A stretch of 64,000 nt of DNA. Source: Salinispira pacifica (lineage in GTDB: Bacteria > Spirochaetota > Spirochaetia > DSM-27196 > Salinispiraceae). Positions within the stretch are counted from its first letter, which is position 1. Every line of letters starts with the position of its first letter. The DNA lies in the NCBI RefSeq assembly GCF_000507245.1, contig NC_023035.1:1589501-1653500 (forward strand), in the 5' to 3' direction. Below are positions 6,831-15,170 of this stretch, one piece after another. Both the position numbers and the translations under genes were made by a program. The notes below the pieces were generated by a model, which ran no database searches, was not told where the DNA came from, and saw only the letters and a list, made by a program, of their open reading frames with translations.

Positions 6831-9092
6831 ATGAATGTCGAACAACAGCTTGATCGGATCCAAAAGGTGCACGGAATTGATTTCGGATTGTTTGTGCTGG
6901 CGGTTCATGCCTTTGCAGAGGGGGTAATGAATGCCAGGATGGGGAATTTCGAGGAGCACAAGTATCTGGATGCCAACGGCAAGGAGCTTGACCCCAGTTT
7001 TTACAAGAAAGTGGGGATCTACGCCGATTTTCTGACCGCAAGCTACGGCTGGAATACCTTTCATGAATTCCGATCCATAAAAGATACCTACAGTTTAAGC
7101 AATGAGGTGCGTCATAAATTTGCCCAGCTCACCATGGATGAGGTGCGCAGCAGTATTCACTCCCTGCGGAAGTTCTGCCGTTTGAGCCGGATCAGTTCAC
7201 CTGTACTTGAGTCACTGGGGGATGAGCTGGAGGAGTGGCAGAGTCGGGTGAGTGCCGACGAGCTGCAGCAGGAGCTTGAGTTTCTCAAAGGCCATAATGT
7301 CCGCCTTATTACCCAGTTGAAGGAAGTAAAAGAGAAACAGAAGGAGTCCGCCGGGCTGGCTCAGGACGCCGGGAGGCTGCGCCATGAGCTTGAAGAAAAG
7401 GAGCGCAGGCTTGCCGAGATTGAGGCAACATCCGCAGACCGAAAGGACCGTATAGATGAGCTTCGCCGGGAGAGGAGGGAGCTGCAGGAGCGCCTGAAGG
7501 AGACAGAGGAGAAACAGGGTAAGCTTGAGAAGCTTCGAGCCGCTGAGGATGAGGTTCTTCGGATGTCACTTCTCACCCGCAGCAGGCGGGATTACGAGGA
7601 GAGTTTTTTCCGTCTTTCCGATGAGCAGGCTTCCGCCCTGAAGGCGATACGCGGAGGGGGGAGCTATCTGATTAAGGGCGGAGCGGGTAGCGGAAAATCT
7701 GTGGTGCTCCTCCAGGCTCTGCGGGAGCGGATAGAGGATGTCCGTTCCCAGACGGATATGTTTGCAGACCCCGACACTCTCATGGATGCGGGTTTTGCCC
7801 TGTTGACCTTCACCCGTACCCTGGTGAAGTACAATGAGTATGTAAGTTCAATTCTAAAGATTGCCTCCCAGCCGGTGTATATGGCAACGGTGGATCAGTT
7901 TATTCATGATCTGTTCAGGCGGGAGTATCCTGATGTGGGTATCAGATACGATAAAAAAGATGTGGTGCTTGAGGAGCTGGCTGAGCTGCGGGATCTGCAC
8001 GATCCTTCGGACTCTCTGAAGCTGGAAGATGAGGAGCTTTTCACGGAGATTGATGCCTATATTTGGGGTTACGCCCTCAGCCGGGAAGAATATGTCGACG
8101 CCATGGTGTCCCGTTCGGGACTGCGGAAGCGGCTGAACGGATCCTCCAGGGAGCTGGTGTGGATGATTCAGCAGGATCTTGCCCGTAAGCTGCCTGAGCT
8201 GATGTTTGTAACACGGAATCTTGCATGCAGACTGCTTCTTGAGAGTGGCGGTAACCGAGCTGCCGACAGGGTGTTCAGCGCGTTGTTCATAGACGAGGTG
8301 CAGGATCTTGATCCTGTGGTACTGAGGCTGATGAGTTTCCACGCCCGGGATGTGGTGCTGGCAGGAGATACGGGGCAGTCTATTTACGGGCTGCGTTCCC
8401 CCTATGTGCGCGCGGGGCTGGATTTCCGGGGCAGAAGCCGGGTGTTAAAGACGAATTTCAGAAATACGTTGCCCATGGTGAGGCTTGCCCAGTCGTTCCG
8501 TTCCAGGATGGCATCAGCATTGCATGAGAATACAGAACAGTCGGCGGGTTCTGCAGCAGGAGATGAGTATGTATCGGCTGCCCTTCGTCCCGGCCCTCCG
8601 GTGGAGTTTTTTCAGGGTTCGAAGGATGCGGCCAAGCAGGTGCTTGTTGAGCGGCTTCACTACTATCTGGATGTTCTGAATTACGATGCGGAGAATGTGT
8701 GTATTATCGCCCCCTACACCCGGCTTTTGGGTCATTTGAGAGATAAGGTTCTGGCTCCGGAAGGGATTGACGGGGTGGATGTGAAGCGAGGCAGTACGGA
8801 CGGCGATGCCCGGGAGTTTGATTTTGAAGCGAGCCGCGGAGTGCGGCTGGTAAGTATGCACTCGGCAAAGGGTCTGGATTTTCCAGTGGTGATTCTGTAC
8901 GCACAGCATTTTGAGGCACCGGGGGGAAGTGATTTGAGCGATGAACTGAGAGAGGAGATCAAGGGGAATTTGCTGTATGTAGCTGTTACCCGGGCTCTTG
9001 ATCATGTTGATGTAATTGCCCTGGATGGTTTCGGAACCGCTGGTGCGGAGAAGCTGCTGCTGGATTCGATTCATGAACAGCAGGCTGTGTAG
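6831..9092 (+). CDS. UvrD/Rep-like superfamily 1 helicase with unusual N-terminal domain
   Basis: A 753-residue protein. Residues ~1-130 form a helical domain I cannot name. Residues ~160-245 are a strongly charged coiled coil. The SF1 ATPase core follows: Walker A GGAGSGKS (~283-290), DEVQD motif II (~487), AGDTGQSIYG motif III (~510), TNFRN motif IV, VSMHSAKGLDF motif V (~674) and YVAVTRALD motif VI (~716). All key residues look intact, so it should be an active ATP-dependent DNA or RNA translocase. The N-terminal coiled-coil architecture differs from repair UvrD/PcrA. It precedes the helicase-HNH pair by 188 bp on the same strand and may belong to it, but its base composition is closer to the chromosome than theirs. 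Confidence 0.85.
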   Translation: MNVEQQLDRIQKVHGIDFGLFVLAVHAFAEGVMNARMGNFEEHKYLDANGKELDPSFYKKVGIYADFLTASYGWNTFHEFRSIKDTYSLSNEVRHKFAQLTMDEVRSSIHSLRKFCRLSRISSPVLESLGDELEEWQSRVSADELQQELEFLKGHNVRLITQLKEVKEKQKESAGLAQDAGRLRHELEEKERRLAEIEATSADRKDRIDELRRERRELQERLKETEEKQGKLEKLRAAEDEVLRMSLLTRSRRDYEESFFRLSDEQASALKAIRGGGSYLIKGGAGSGKSVVLLQALRERIEDVRSQTDMFADPDTLMDAGFALLTFTRTLVKYNEYVSSILKIASQPVYMATVDQFIHDLFRREYPDVGIRYDKKDVVLEELAELRDLHDPSDSLKLEDEELFTEIDAYIWGYALSREEYVDAMVSRSGLRKRLNGSSRELVWMIQQDLARKLPELMFVTRNLACRLLLESGGNRAADRVFSALFIDEVQDLDPVVLRLMSFHARDVVLAGDTGQSIYGLRSPYVRAGLDFRGRSRVLKTNFRNTLPMVRLAQSFRSRMASALHENTEQSAGSAAGDEYVSAALRPGPPVEFFQGSKDAAKQVLVERLHYYLDVLNYDAENVCIIAPYTRLLGHLRDKVLAPEGIDGVDVKRGSTDGDAREFDFEASRGVRLVSMHSAKGLDFPVVILYAQHFEAPGGSDLSDELREEIKGNLLYVAVTRALDHVDVIALDGFGTAGAEKLLLDSIHEQQAV

Positions 9093-9280
9093 GCCGCGGA
9101 AGCAGCAACAGGTTTTATGTTCACAACTGGTTTCGGGTTTTCGGTGAGTTCAGGATTGATGCTAAACCAGGATTCGCCGGTGGGGTATTTGCTGAACTTT
9201 GCCGGGAAGAGGGTTGTGTTGAAGCGGTTGGTGTTGGGGTATTCATGACGACGTTTTCTAATAATTCAGGATGGTTTTAG

Positions 9281-12200
9281 ATGGCAACCTCTCCGTATTT
9301 CGAGCATTTGTTAACCAAAGCTATTGAGGAGAGAATTCATTCTCATCCTGATCCAGCTTTGGCTGCTGTTGAACGAATTGATGAAGATGCTTTCACGTCC
9401 CTTGCCCAACAATATGCTCGTTCACTGCTGAGACTTGCCTTTTCTGAAACCGGTACCTTGGAACGCTCACGAGAGTTGTTGTCTCGGCTTCAAAATCTCA
9501 TTGCTGAATATATCCCAGACTGGCAGCCAGATGAATTGATAGGTTCCGATAGCGGTAAGCATGAACTTCTGCGTGCATTGTTCTCTCCTCAGGATACATC
9601 CAAGAATCAGGTGAAAGAGCGGGTTCATAACGAGGTTCCCGTTTTAGGTTTCACTCTCCCTGGCTTATTTACAGGAACGAATTCTGCATTATCATTGGTA
9701 GATGAATTAAAGAGAGAAATACAAAGTGCAAGTGAGATTAATCTCATTATATCATTTATCCGGTGGTCAGGGTTGAAGCTCCTTTTGCCGTCACTGGAGC
9801 AGGCAGTCCAGCGAGGTGCTCCGGTGAAAGTGTTGACAACTGTGTATCTGGGCGCAACTGAAAATAGATGTATTCAGGAATTTTCCCGTATAGGTGCTCA
9901 ACTGAAGATTTCGTTCAATACGTTCCGTGGCCGGCTGCATGCTAAATCGTGGATTTTCCAAAGAGATAATAATTTCAATGTAAATGGTTCATACGATGGT
10001 AATCTTGGGACAGCTTACGTCGGTTCAAGCAATGTAAGCCGCGATGCGCTTCAGGATGGAGCAGAATGGAATATTAAAATCACACAACGGGAAGTCCCCG
10101 GAGTGTACTCTGAACTTAGAGAAAGTTTCTCAGCTCTCTGGGAAGATCCTGAGTTCGAGATGTACTCAGAATCTGATAATGAGCGAGTTAAAGAGGCATT
10201 AGCCGCTGCACCTTATATTAAGGACTCATTGCGTTTAAGCGACCTGCCTGCTGACCTGCGCCGACAGGTTTTAGATTATTATAAAAACAGGAAAAACCGC
10301 TCTTACAGTGAGACTGTGGAGGAGAGTATCGGCAGCCTTGTTCGCCCTTTCGCATTTCAAGAAGAAATACTGGAACGAATACGGTCGGAACGTAAGGTGC
10401 ATAACCGTTTCAGGAATTTAGTTGTAGTCCCAACAGGTGCGGGGAAAACGATGATTGCCGCCTTTGATTATAAGCGAATTTGTGATGAGGCGAATTCTCA
10501 GCCCAGACTTCTATTTATTGCTCACAGAGAGGAACTGCTTTTTCAAGCCCGGCGAAGCTTCAGACAGGTGCTGGGCGGATATAACAGCTTTGGTGAGATC
10601 TGGAAGGCCGATGTTGAACCATCAAAATGGCAGCATGTTTTCGCAAGTATTCAAACAATCCATAGAAGACGAGATGAATTGCTCCAAAGATGGCCAGATT
10701 TGGATTGGTTTGAATATGTTGTTATTGATGAAGCCCATCATGGAGCTGCCGAATCGTATCGATTTGTGGTTGATCAGATAAAAGCCAAATGGTTATTGGG
10801 TCTTACCGCTACTCCTGAGAGGATGGATCTGAGTGATATTTCCCAGGATTTTGAGGGTCGGTTTGCCGCGGAAATGCGTTTAGCTGAAGGGATTCGAAAA
10901 GGCTTGCTCTCACCTTTTCATTATTTTGGAATTGGGGATGATACACCGGATTTGAGCTCAGTAAGGTGGAACGGCAAGTATGTACTTAATGATCTTGAGC
11001 GGAAGTTGGTGAATGAACCCTATGCAGATGCAGTTATTTCATCGGTAAAAAAGATCACTGCTGATTACCGTCAAGTTCGTGCGATTGGGTTTTGTGCGAG
11101 TATTGTTCAGTCGGAGTTTATGGCCCGGCATTTTTCTCAACACGGACTCCAGTCAATCTCATTGAGTTCTGTGAGTCCTCAGGTCGATAGGGAACGGGTA
11201 AAACAGATGCTGACTGATGGAGATATTCAGTATGTGTTTACTGTCGATCTCTTTAATGAAGGTGTGGATATTCCCGCGGTTGATACCGTGCTATTTTTAC
11301 GCCCTACAGAGAGTCTTACGATTTTTCTTCAACAGCTGGGACGGGGGCTTCGAAATTTTCCGGGCAAGGATGTATTAACAGTAGTTGATTTTGTGGGGAA
11401 TGCTCACCAAAGCTATGACTTTACCCATAAATTTCGAGCAATGCTAGGCTGCACCAGCACACAAGTCCGGGGAGAAATTGAAAATGATTTTCCATCACTA
11501 CCTACGGACTGTGCAATTGTCTTGGATGAAAGCAGTCAAAACCGAATTCTTCAGCACATCGAGATGCAGATCCCCAAGACTCGTTCCCGACTACTGGATC
11601 TTATCAATCAGTACGACAATATCACGCTTCCAACGTTTTTGCATGATAGCGGCTTTGACCCGGAATTTCTGATCTACAAAGCCGGTCTCTGGTATCAAAT
11701 TCAAGAAGAGTTGGCGAATCCGGAGTATTTTCCCTCGAAGATGGAAACTATCTTCAAAGAGTTCATCCTGAACGCTGTTCTCCAGCTGAACAGTATCTCT
11801 GTATGCCAAAGATGGAAAGATGCAATCACCGCCAGTTTACATACACAAACTCTATCCAATGACGGTACCTGGCTTTGTTACGAAATTCTTCGGAATAGGA
11901 AGGGCAGCCAAAGTCCGTGGAAACGGCCTGAGGATCTTTGGGCATGGCTCTTCTCTAATTCTAAGCGAATCCAAGAACTGATGTTCTGGCTTTCATATCA
12001 GGAAGATAGAATCGAAGTGATGGAAGAACCTATGTCTGATCTCACACTACCAGGTGCTGCAGTGTTGAAGCATTTCGCCGCATATACCTGGCCCGGAATC
12101 AAATGGGCGTTTAGACAATCGGACTGGGAAAAATCTCCTGTAGAGCAGGGTGGGGTAAATCAGATAAAGGACAATGAAGGGAAAATCATTCTCCGATACC

Positions 12201-12553
12201 TTATGATTACAGTTCACAAGAAAGAGAACCTGTTCAGTTCCGAAACCATGTATCAGGACTGGGCGTTAAACAGAGATGTGTTCCAATGGGATTCGCCGAA
12301 CAGTTGGACGCCGTCCAAAGGCCAGGGGAAAACCTTTTTACAGCAAATTGAACGCGGTGTGCCTCTCTATGTATTTGTTCGAGAGACAAAGCAGGATGAA
12401 TACAGACGTGCTTTACCGTTTATTTTTATGGGACCGGTGCACATTGTACCAGACAGCGCGAAAGGAGAGTATCCTTTCAGTTTGCGTTTGCATCTGGAAA
12501 AAACTATGCCTGTAAGCGAATTTCGCAGGTTATGTATGCCAGTTGCCGGATAA
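9281..12553 (+). CDS. PLD-SF2 helicase-DUF3427 protein, candidate defence effector
   Basis: A 1090-residue multidomain protein. A phospholipase D-like domain (~residues 115-290) carries HAK (~221) and GSSNVS (~249), one HKD half-site. The SF2 helicase follows: Walker A VPTGAGKT (~384-391), DEAH in VIDEAHHG (~484), GLTATPE (~507), NEGVDIP (~660) and QQLGRGLR (~685). The last ~350 residues fit the DUF3427 C-terminal domain often fused to such helicases. Expected activity is ATP-driven DNA translocation with nucleic-acid cleavage. The gene is visibly A+T richer than the flanking rbs genes and is followed 107 bp later by an HNH nuclease gene. The start has AGGATGG 7 bp upstream. The family call is good; the role in defence is inferred. 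Confidence 0.85.
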   Translation: MATSPYFEHLLTKAIEERIHSHPDPALAAVERIDEDAFTSLAQQYARSLLRLAFSETGTLERSRELLSRLQNLIAEYIPDWQPDELIGSDSGKHELLRALFSPQDTSKNQVKERVHNEVPVLGFTLPGLFTGTNSALSLVDELKREIQSASEINLIISFIRWSGLKLLLPSLEQAVQRGAPVKVLTTVYLGATENRCIQEFSRIGAQLKISFNTFRGRLHAKSWIFQRDNNFNVNGSYDGNLGTAYVGSSNVSRDALQDGAEWNIKITQREVPGVYSELRESFSALWEDPEFEMYSESDNERVKEALAAAPYIKDSLRLSDLPADLRRQVLDYYKNRKNRSYSETVEESIGSLVRPFAFQEEILERIRSERKVHNRFRNLVVVPTGAGKTMIAAFDYKRICDEANSQPRLLFIAHREELLFQARRSFRQVLGGYNSFGEIWKADVEPSKWQHVFASIQTIHRRRDELLQRWPDLDWFEYVVIDEAHHGAAESYRFVVDQIKAKWLLGLTATPERMDLSDISQDFEGRFAAEMRLAEGIRKGLLSPFHYFGIGDDTPDLSSVRWNGKYVLNDLERKLVNEPYADAVISSVKKITADYRQVRAIGFCASIVQSEFMARHFSQHGLQSISLSSVSPQVDRERVKQMLTDGDIQYVFTVDLFNEGVDIPAVDTVLFLRPTESLTIFLQQLGRGLRNFPGKDVLTVVDFVGNAHQSYDFTHKFRAMLGCTSTQVRGEIENDFPSLPTDCAIVLDESSQNRILQHIEMQIPKTRSRLLDLINQYDNITLPTFLHDSGFDPEFLIYKAGLWYQIQEELANPEYFPSKMETIFKEFILNAVLQLNSISVCQRWKDAITASLHTQTLSNDGTWLCYEILRNRKGSQSPWKRPEDLWAWLFSNSKRIQELMFWLSYQEDRIEVMEEPMSDLTLPGAAVLKHFAAYTWPGIKWAFRQSDWEKSPVEQGGVNQIKDNEGKIILRYLMITVHKKENLFSSETMYQDWALNRDVFQWDSPNSWTPSKGQGKTFLQQIERGVPLYVFVRETKQDEYRRALPFIFMGPVHIVPDSAKGEYPFSLRLHLEKTMPVSEFRRLCMPVAG

Positions 12554-12660
12554 TACACAGAAATTGAGCGTAGCAGAGTTCACTTGAAACGGTAGTATGA
12601 GGGCTTCGATCAACACATTTTATTCCGGATGTAATTCAACCGAAGGAAAGTTTAGCGAGT

Positions 12661-13791
12661 ATGCATAAGGGAAATGTAATTTTTCACGGAGAACAGCTTC
12701 CATACTCTTCACGAATTTGCATTAGCTGTCTTCAGCAGATGTTTAAGCACACCGCTGCATCGTATAAATATATCTATTTTCTTTCGATCCTTGATGTACT
12801 GGAAGAAAATAGTTTTGAATCCCCTGTGATAAGCCTCGATGATGTACTGGTAAGGATGTTGGTTAATGCCTGGTATCCTCATGTGTATTTCAAGCTCAAC
12901 TTTGGAGTGGGTGATAGAATCGCCCACACAATTGATGCGCTTTGTTTGGCAGAAATAGAGCTGCCCATTCAAAGCAATAGCTCAAATGAGCTGTCGATGA
13001 TTATTCGATCAAAGAAATATCAGAACAATAATCTATTAAATATGGTTCCATATCGGATATTGTCGCCATTTTTCAGAGATGAATTACAGGGAATCAAGGA
13101 TTCAGATCGAAACCGACTGATAGCCCAGCTTGCCGAACGACTGTTTGAAAATCGCCGACCGCTTTATATGTTTATCGATAATGCAACCAAGGTCATTGTT
13201 CACCATGATTGGATGTTGTATCTATACGAGAATATCGGACTGGTGAGGGCTTTCACAGCATGGAATTACCTCGATTATATGCAGCGTCGGAACCCTTCTG
13301 TCCCCAATATCAAGGATAAACTGTTTCCCCCGGTCGCCCGAAATAGTCTGTCTAATCAAACCACATATTGGAAGATTGCTTTAGGACATAGCAGGATCCG
13401 TTGTATTTACTCCGGGAATATACTCAATGAAAATACTATGAGCCTGGACCACTTTATTCCCTGGTCCTTCGTCGCTCATGACCAAATGTGGAATTTGCTG
13501 CCTGTTGAAAAGAATATTAATTCCTCAAAATCAAACAGATTGCCTTCCATGAAAAAGTATCTCAATCCGTTTATTGAGCTTCAGTTCGCAGGTCTTCAGG
13601 CAATTCACAGAAATTCCAATGACAATGTGTGGAGGAAGGTCACAGAACCCTATGTTTCGGATCTAAATATTCCAAAAGACAATCTCTTCCAGATAGAGAG
13701 TTTCGGCAGGGCCTTAAAACAGACCATAATACCCCTTGAAACGATTGCAAGGAATCGCGGCTTTGCTGGAGATTGGGTATATAAAGGCTAA
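12661..13791 (+). CDS. HNH endonuclease-domain protein paired with the DUF3427 helicase
   Basis: A 376-residue protein. The N-terminal part (TAASYKYIYFLSILDVLEEN) resembles a leader of some HNH proteins that I recall only as a pattern. The nuclease centre is at ~247-290: RCIYSG, then SLDHFIPWSFV, MWNLLPV and NSSKSNRLP. The DHxxPWS form is also found in Cas9-type HNH domains, but no other Cas feature is present. The metal-binding D/H and the downstream N residues appear intact, so DNA cleavage is likely. AAGGAAAG precedes the ATG at slightly long spacing. Low G+C like the helicase, 107 bp downstream of it on the same strand; the two probably form one transfer unit. Confidence 0.8.
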   Translation: MHKGNVIFHGEQLPYSSRICISCLQQMFKHTAASYKYIYFLSILDVLEENSFESPVISLDDVLVRMLVNAWYPHVYFKLNFGVGDRIAHTIDALCLAEIELPIQSNSSNELSMIIRSKKYQNNNLLNMVPYRILSPFFRDELQGIKDSDRNRLIAQLAERLFENRRPLYMFIDNATKVIVHHDWMLYLYENIGLVRAFTAWNYLDYMQRRNPSVPNIKDKLFPPVARNSLSNQTTYWKIALGHSRIRCIYSGNILNENTMSLDHFIPWSFVAHDQMWNLLPVEKNINSSKSNRLPSMKKYLNPFIELQFAGLQAIHRNSNDNVWRKVTEPYVSDLNIPKDNLFQIESFGRALKQTIIPLETIARNRGFAGDWVYKG

Positions 13792-13884
13792 CACTTCTTG
13801 TTTTGAAAAAAAGCTCATTGAACTGCCCCGGACAAGTCGGACTGGCGGAGCACAAATAACGCCAGAATTGTGTATAAAAAAGCA

Positions 13885-14038
13885 ATATTCATAATTTCAC
13901 AGGAGTCTGTGTTCAGGTCCGGGATGTTGCCAATCCCGATCAGAACTCAGGTCCTGTTATGTTTTACGGCGCCCGGGCAGAAATGCACTCGAGTATACCG
14001 TAAGCTTTCAGCCGCTCCCCATCCGGGAGCGGCTTTTT
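13885..14038 (+). ncRNA. Candidate structured RNA downstream of the HNH gene
   Basis: This ~154-nt stretch has no gene but can fold well. Hairpin A: ACAGGA 13899-13904 with TCCTGT 13952-13957, GTTC 13911-13914 with GAAC 13943-13946, and GGGAT 13921-13925 with ATCCC 13933-13937. Hairpin B: TTACGG with CCGTAA (~13964-14003), enclosing GCA-GAAA-TGC with a GNRA loop. It ends in the rho-independent terminator at 14011-14038. A TATAAA box at 13873-13878 could start it near 13885; the -35 is weak. I cannot match it to 6S, SRP, tmRNA or RNase P RNA. It could instead be the structured 3' UTR of the HNH mRNA. Confidence 0.45.
14011..14038 (+). terminator. Rho-independent terminator
   Basis: GCCGCTCCC (14011-14019) pairs perfectly with GGGAGCGGC (14025-14033) over a 5-nt loop and is followed by TTTTT. 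It closes the helicase-HNH transcription unit or the candidate RNA. Confidence 0.9.
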
Positions 14039-14216
14039 GGGGGCCTGGTGTATGGACTTTGCCGTAGTCTTTCCCCCGCAATATGGCAATCATCTTCCCG
14101 TGGAAGAATACCTGAAGTTTACTGTCTTTGATCCCCTTTGTAGTCGAAGGGCTGCTGCTCTGCGCGTATGTTTCTTGTGTCTTCCAAAGATGATCCTTCA
14201 CTTTATTCGTATGATG

Positions 14217-15170
14217 TCAGCCTTGGAGCTTTTCTCTGCGCTGCCGTTTGGTCCACATGTCCAGAATGACTGCCAGAATAAATATGGTTCCTGTGATTAC
14301 CTGTTGGACGTATGATGATACGCCGGTGAGGTTCAGTCCGTTTGCTAGTACGCCCATGATCAGGGCGCCGGCGACTGTGCCAAGACTGGTTCCGGCTCCC
14401 CCCATGAGGGAAGCTCCACCCAGCACGGTTGCCGCAATTGCCTGGAGTTCCAGGCCCACCGCTGCCTGGGGCTGGGCGCTCCACAGACGTGCGGTCAGGA
14501 GTATACCTCCCAGGGCTGCCGTTCCTCCGCTGAAGGCGTACGCCCCCAGTTTCACCAGCCGGATTTTCACACCGGCCAGACGTGCTGTTTCTTCGTTCCC
14601 TCCCAGGGCATATAGGTGGGCGCCGAAGGGAGTACTCTGGAGAATAACGGTGCTCAGCAGCAGCACAAAGAGGAGTACCAGTGCGGTAACCGGTATCGGT
14701 CCGATGGTTCCGCCGAAGGCGGTATAAAAGTCTCCCAGGCCGGAGATGGGGCTTCCCTGGGTGTAGAACAGCGTAAGCCCCCGGGCGATGGCCATCATGG
14801 CAAGAGTTGCTACGAAGGGCTGCAGGCGTCCGAATACGATAAAACCTCCGTTCACCAATCCAATGAGAACGCCGAGGAGTATGGCCCCCAGCATGGCAAT
14901 AGGGGCGGGTACTCCCATGTTTACGATCATGCCGGCGGAGATGGCTCCGGTAAGGGCCACCAGGGATCCAACAGAGAGGTCGATTCCCCCGGAAATGATG
15001 GTGAATGTAACCCCGATGGCCACAATGGCAAGCATCGAGGATTGGTCCACAATGTTCAGCAGGTTGCCGAATCTGAGAAACCTGGGGGAGAGAAGGGAAA
15101 ACAAAATGATGAGCCCCAGCAGAATGAGCAGGGTGCTGTATTTGGCGGCAATTTTTCCTACGCGGTTCAT
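14217..15170 (-). CDS. rbsC: Ribose-type ABC transporter permease, second copy
   Basis: A 317-residue inner-membrane permease of the RbsC/AraH (BPD_transp_2) family with 8-10 hydrophobic segments and the family motif SGGIDLSVGSLVALTGA near residue 60. It forms the channel of a sugar importer with RbsA and RbsB. Its start overlaps the end of rbsA by 4 bp, so it is translationally coupled. The operon has another permease upstream (17771-18718); the two differ clearly in sequence, so a heterodimeric channel or separate specificity is possible. The last gene of the leftward rbs operon. Confidence 0.9.
   Translation of the reverse strand: MNRVGKIAAKYSTLLILLGLIILFSLLSPRFLRFGNLLNIVDQSSMLAIVAIGVTFTIISGGIDLSVGSLVALTGAISAGMIVNMGVPAPIAMLGAILLGVLIGLVNGGFIVFGRLQPFVATLAMMAIARGLTLFYTQGSPISGLGDFYTAFGGTIGPIPVTALVLLFVLLLSTVILQSTPFGAHLYALGGNEETARLAGVKIRLVKLGAYAFSGGTAALGGILLTARLWSAQPQAAVGLELQAIAATVLGGASLMGGAGTSLGTVAGALIMGVLANGLNLTGVSSYVQQVITGTIFILAVILDMWTKRQRREKLQG

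Noticed and set aside
9117-9248. 44-codon open frame between the SF1 helicase and the PLD-helicase
   Set aside because: No clear ribosome binding site or family; short and possibly random. Might be a remnant but cannot be supported.
12661-13791. Cas9-like HNH motif (DHFIPWS) suggesting a CRISPR effector
   Set aside because: No RuvC motifs, no bridge helix and no repeat-spacer array were seen anywhere in the window. The HNH form is shared by many non-CRISPR nucleases.
13885-14038. Identity as 6S RNA, SRP RNA or tmRNA
   Set aside because: The diagnostic sequences (for example the SRP GGAAG loop or tmRNA tag frame) are absent, and the two separate hairpins do not match the single long 6S stem.
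13947-14201. Minus-strand open frame of 84 codons with GKMIAILRGKDYGKV-like segment
   Set aside because: It runs through the perfect terminator and the structured RNA region, and I could not match it to a known family; a transposase remnant was considered but not supported.
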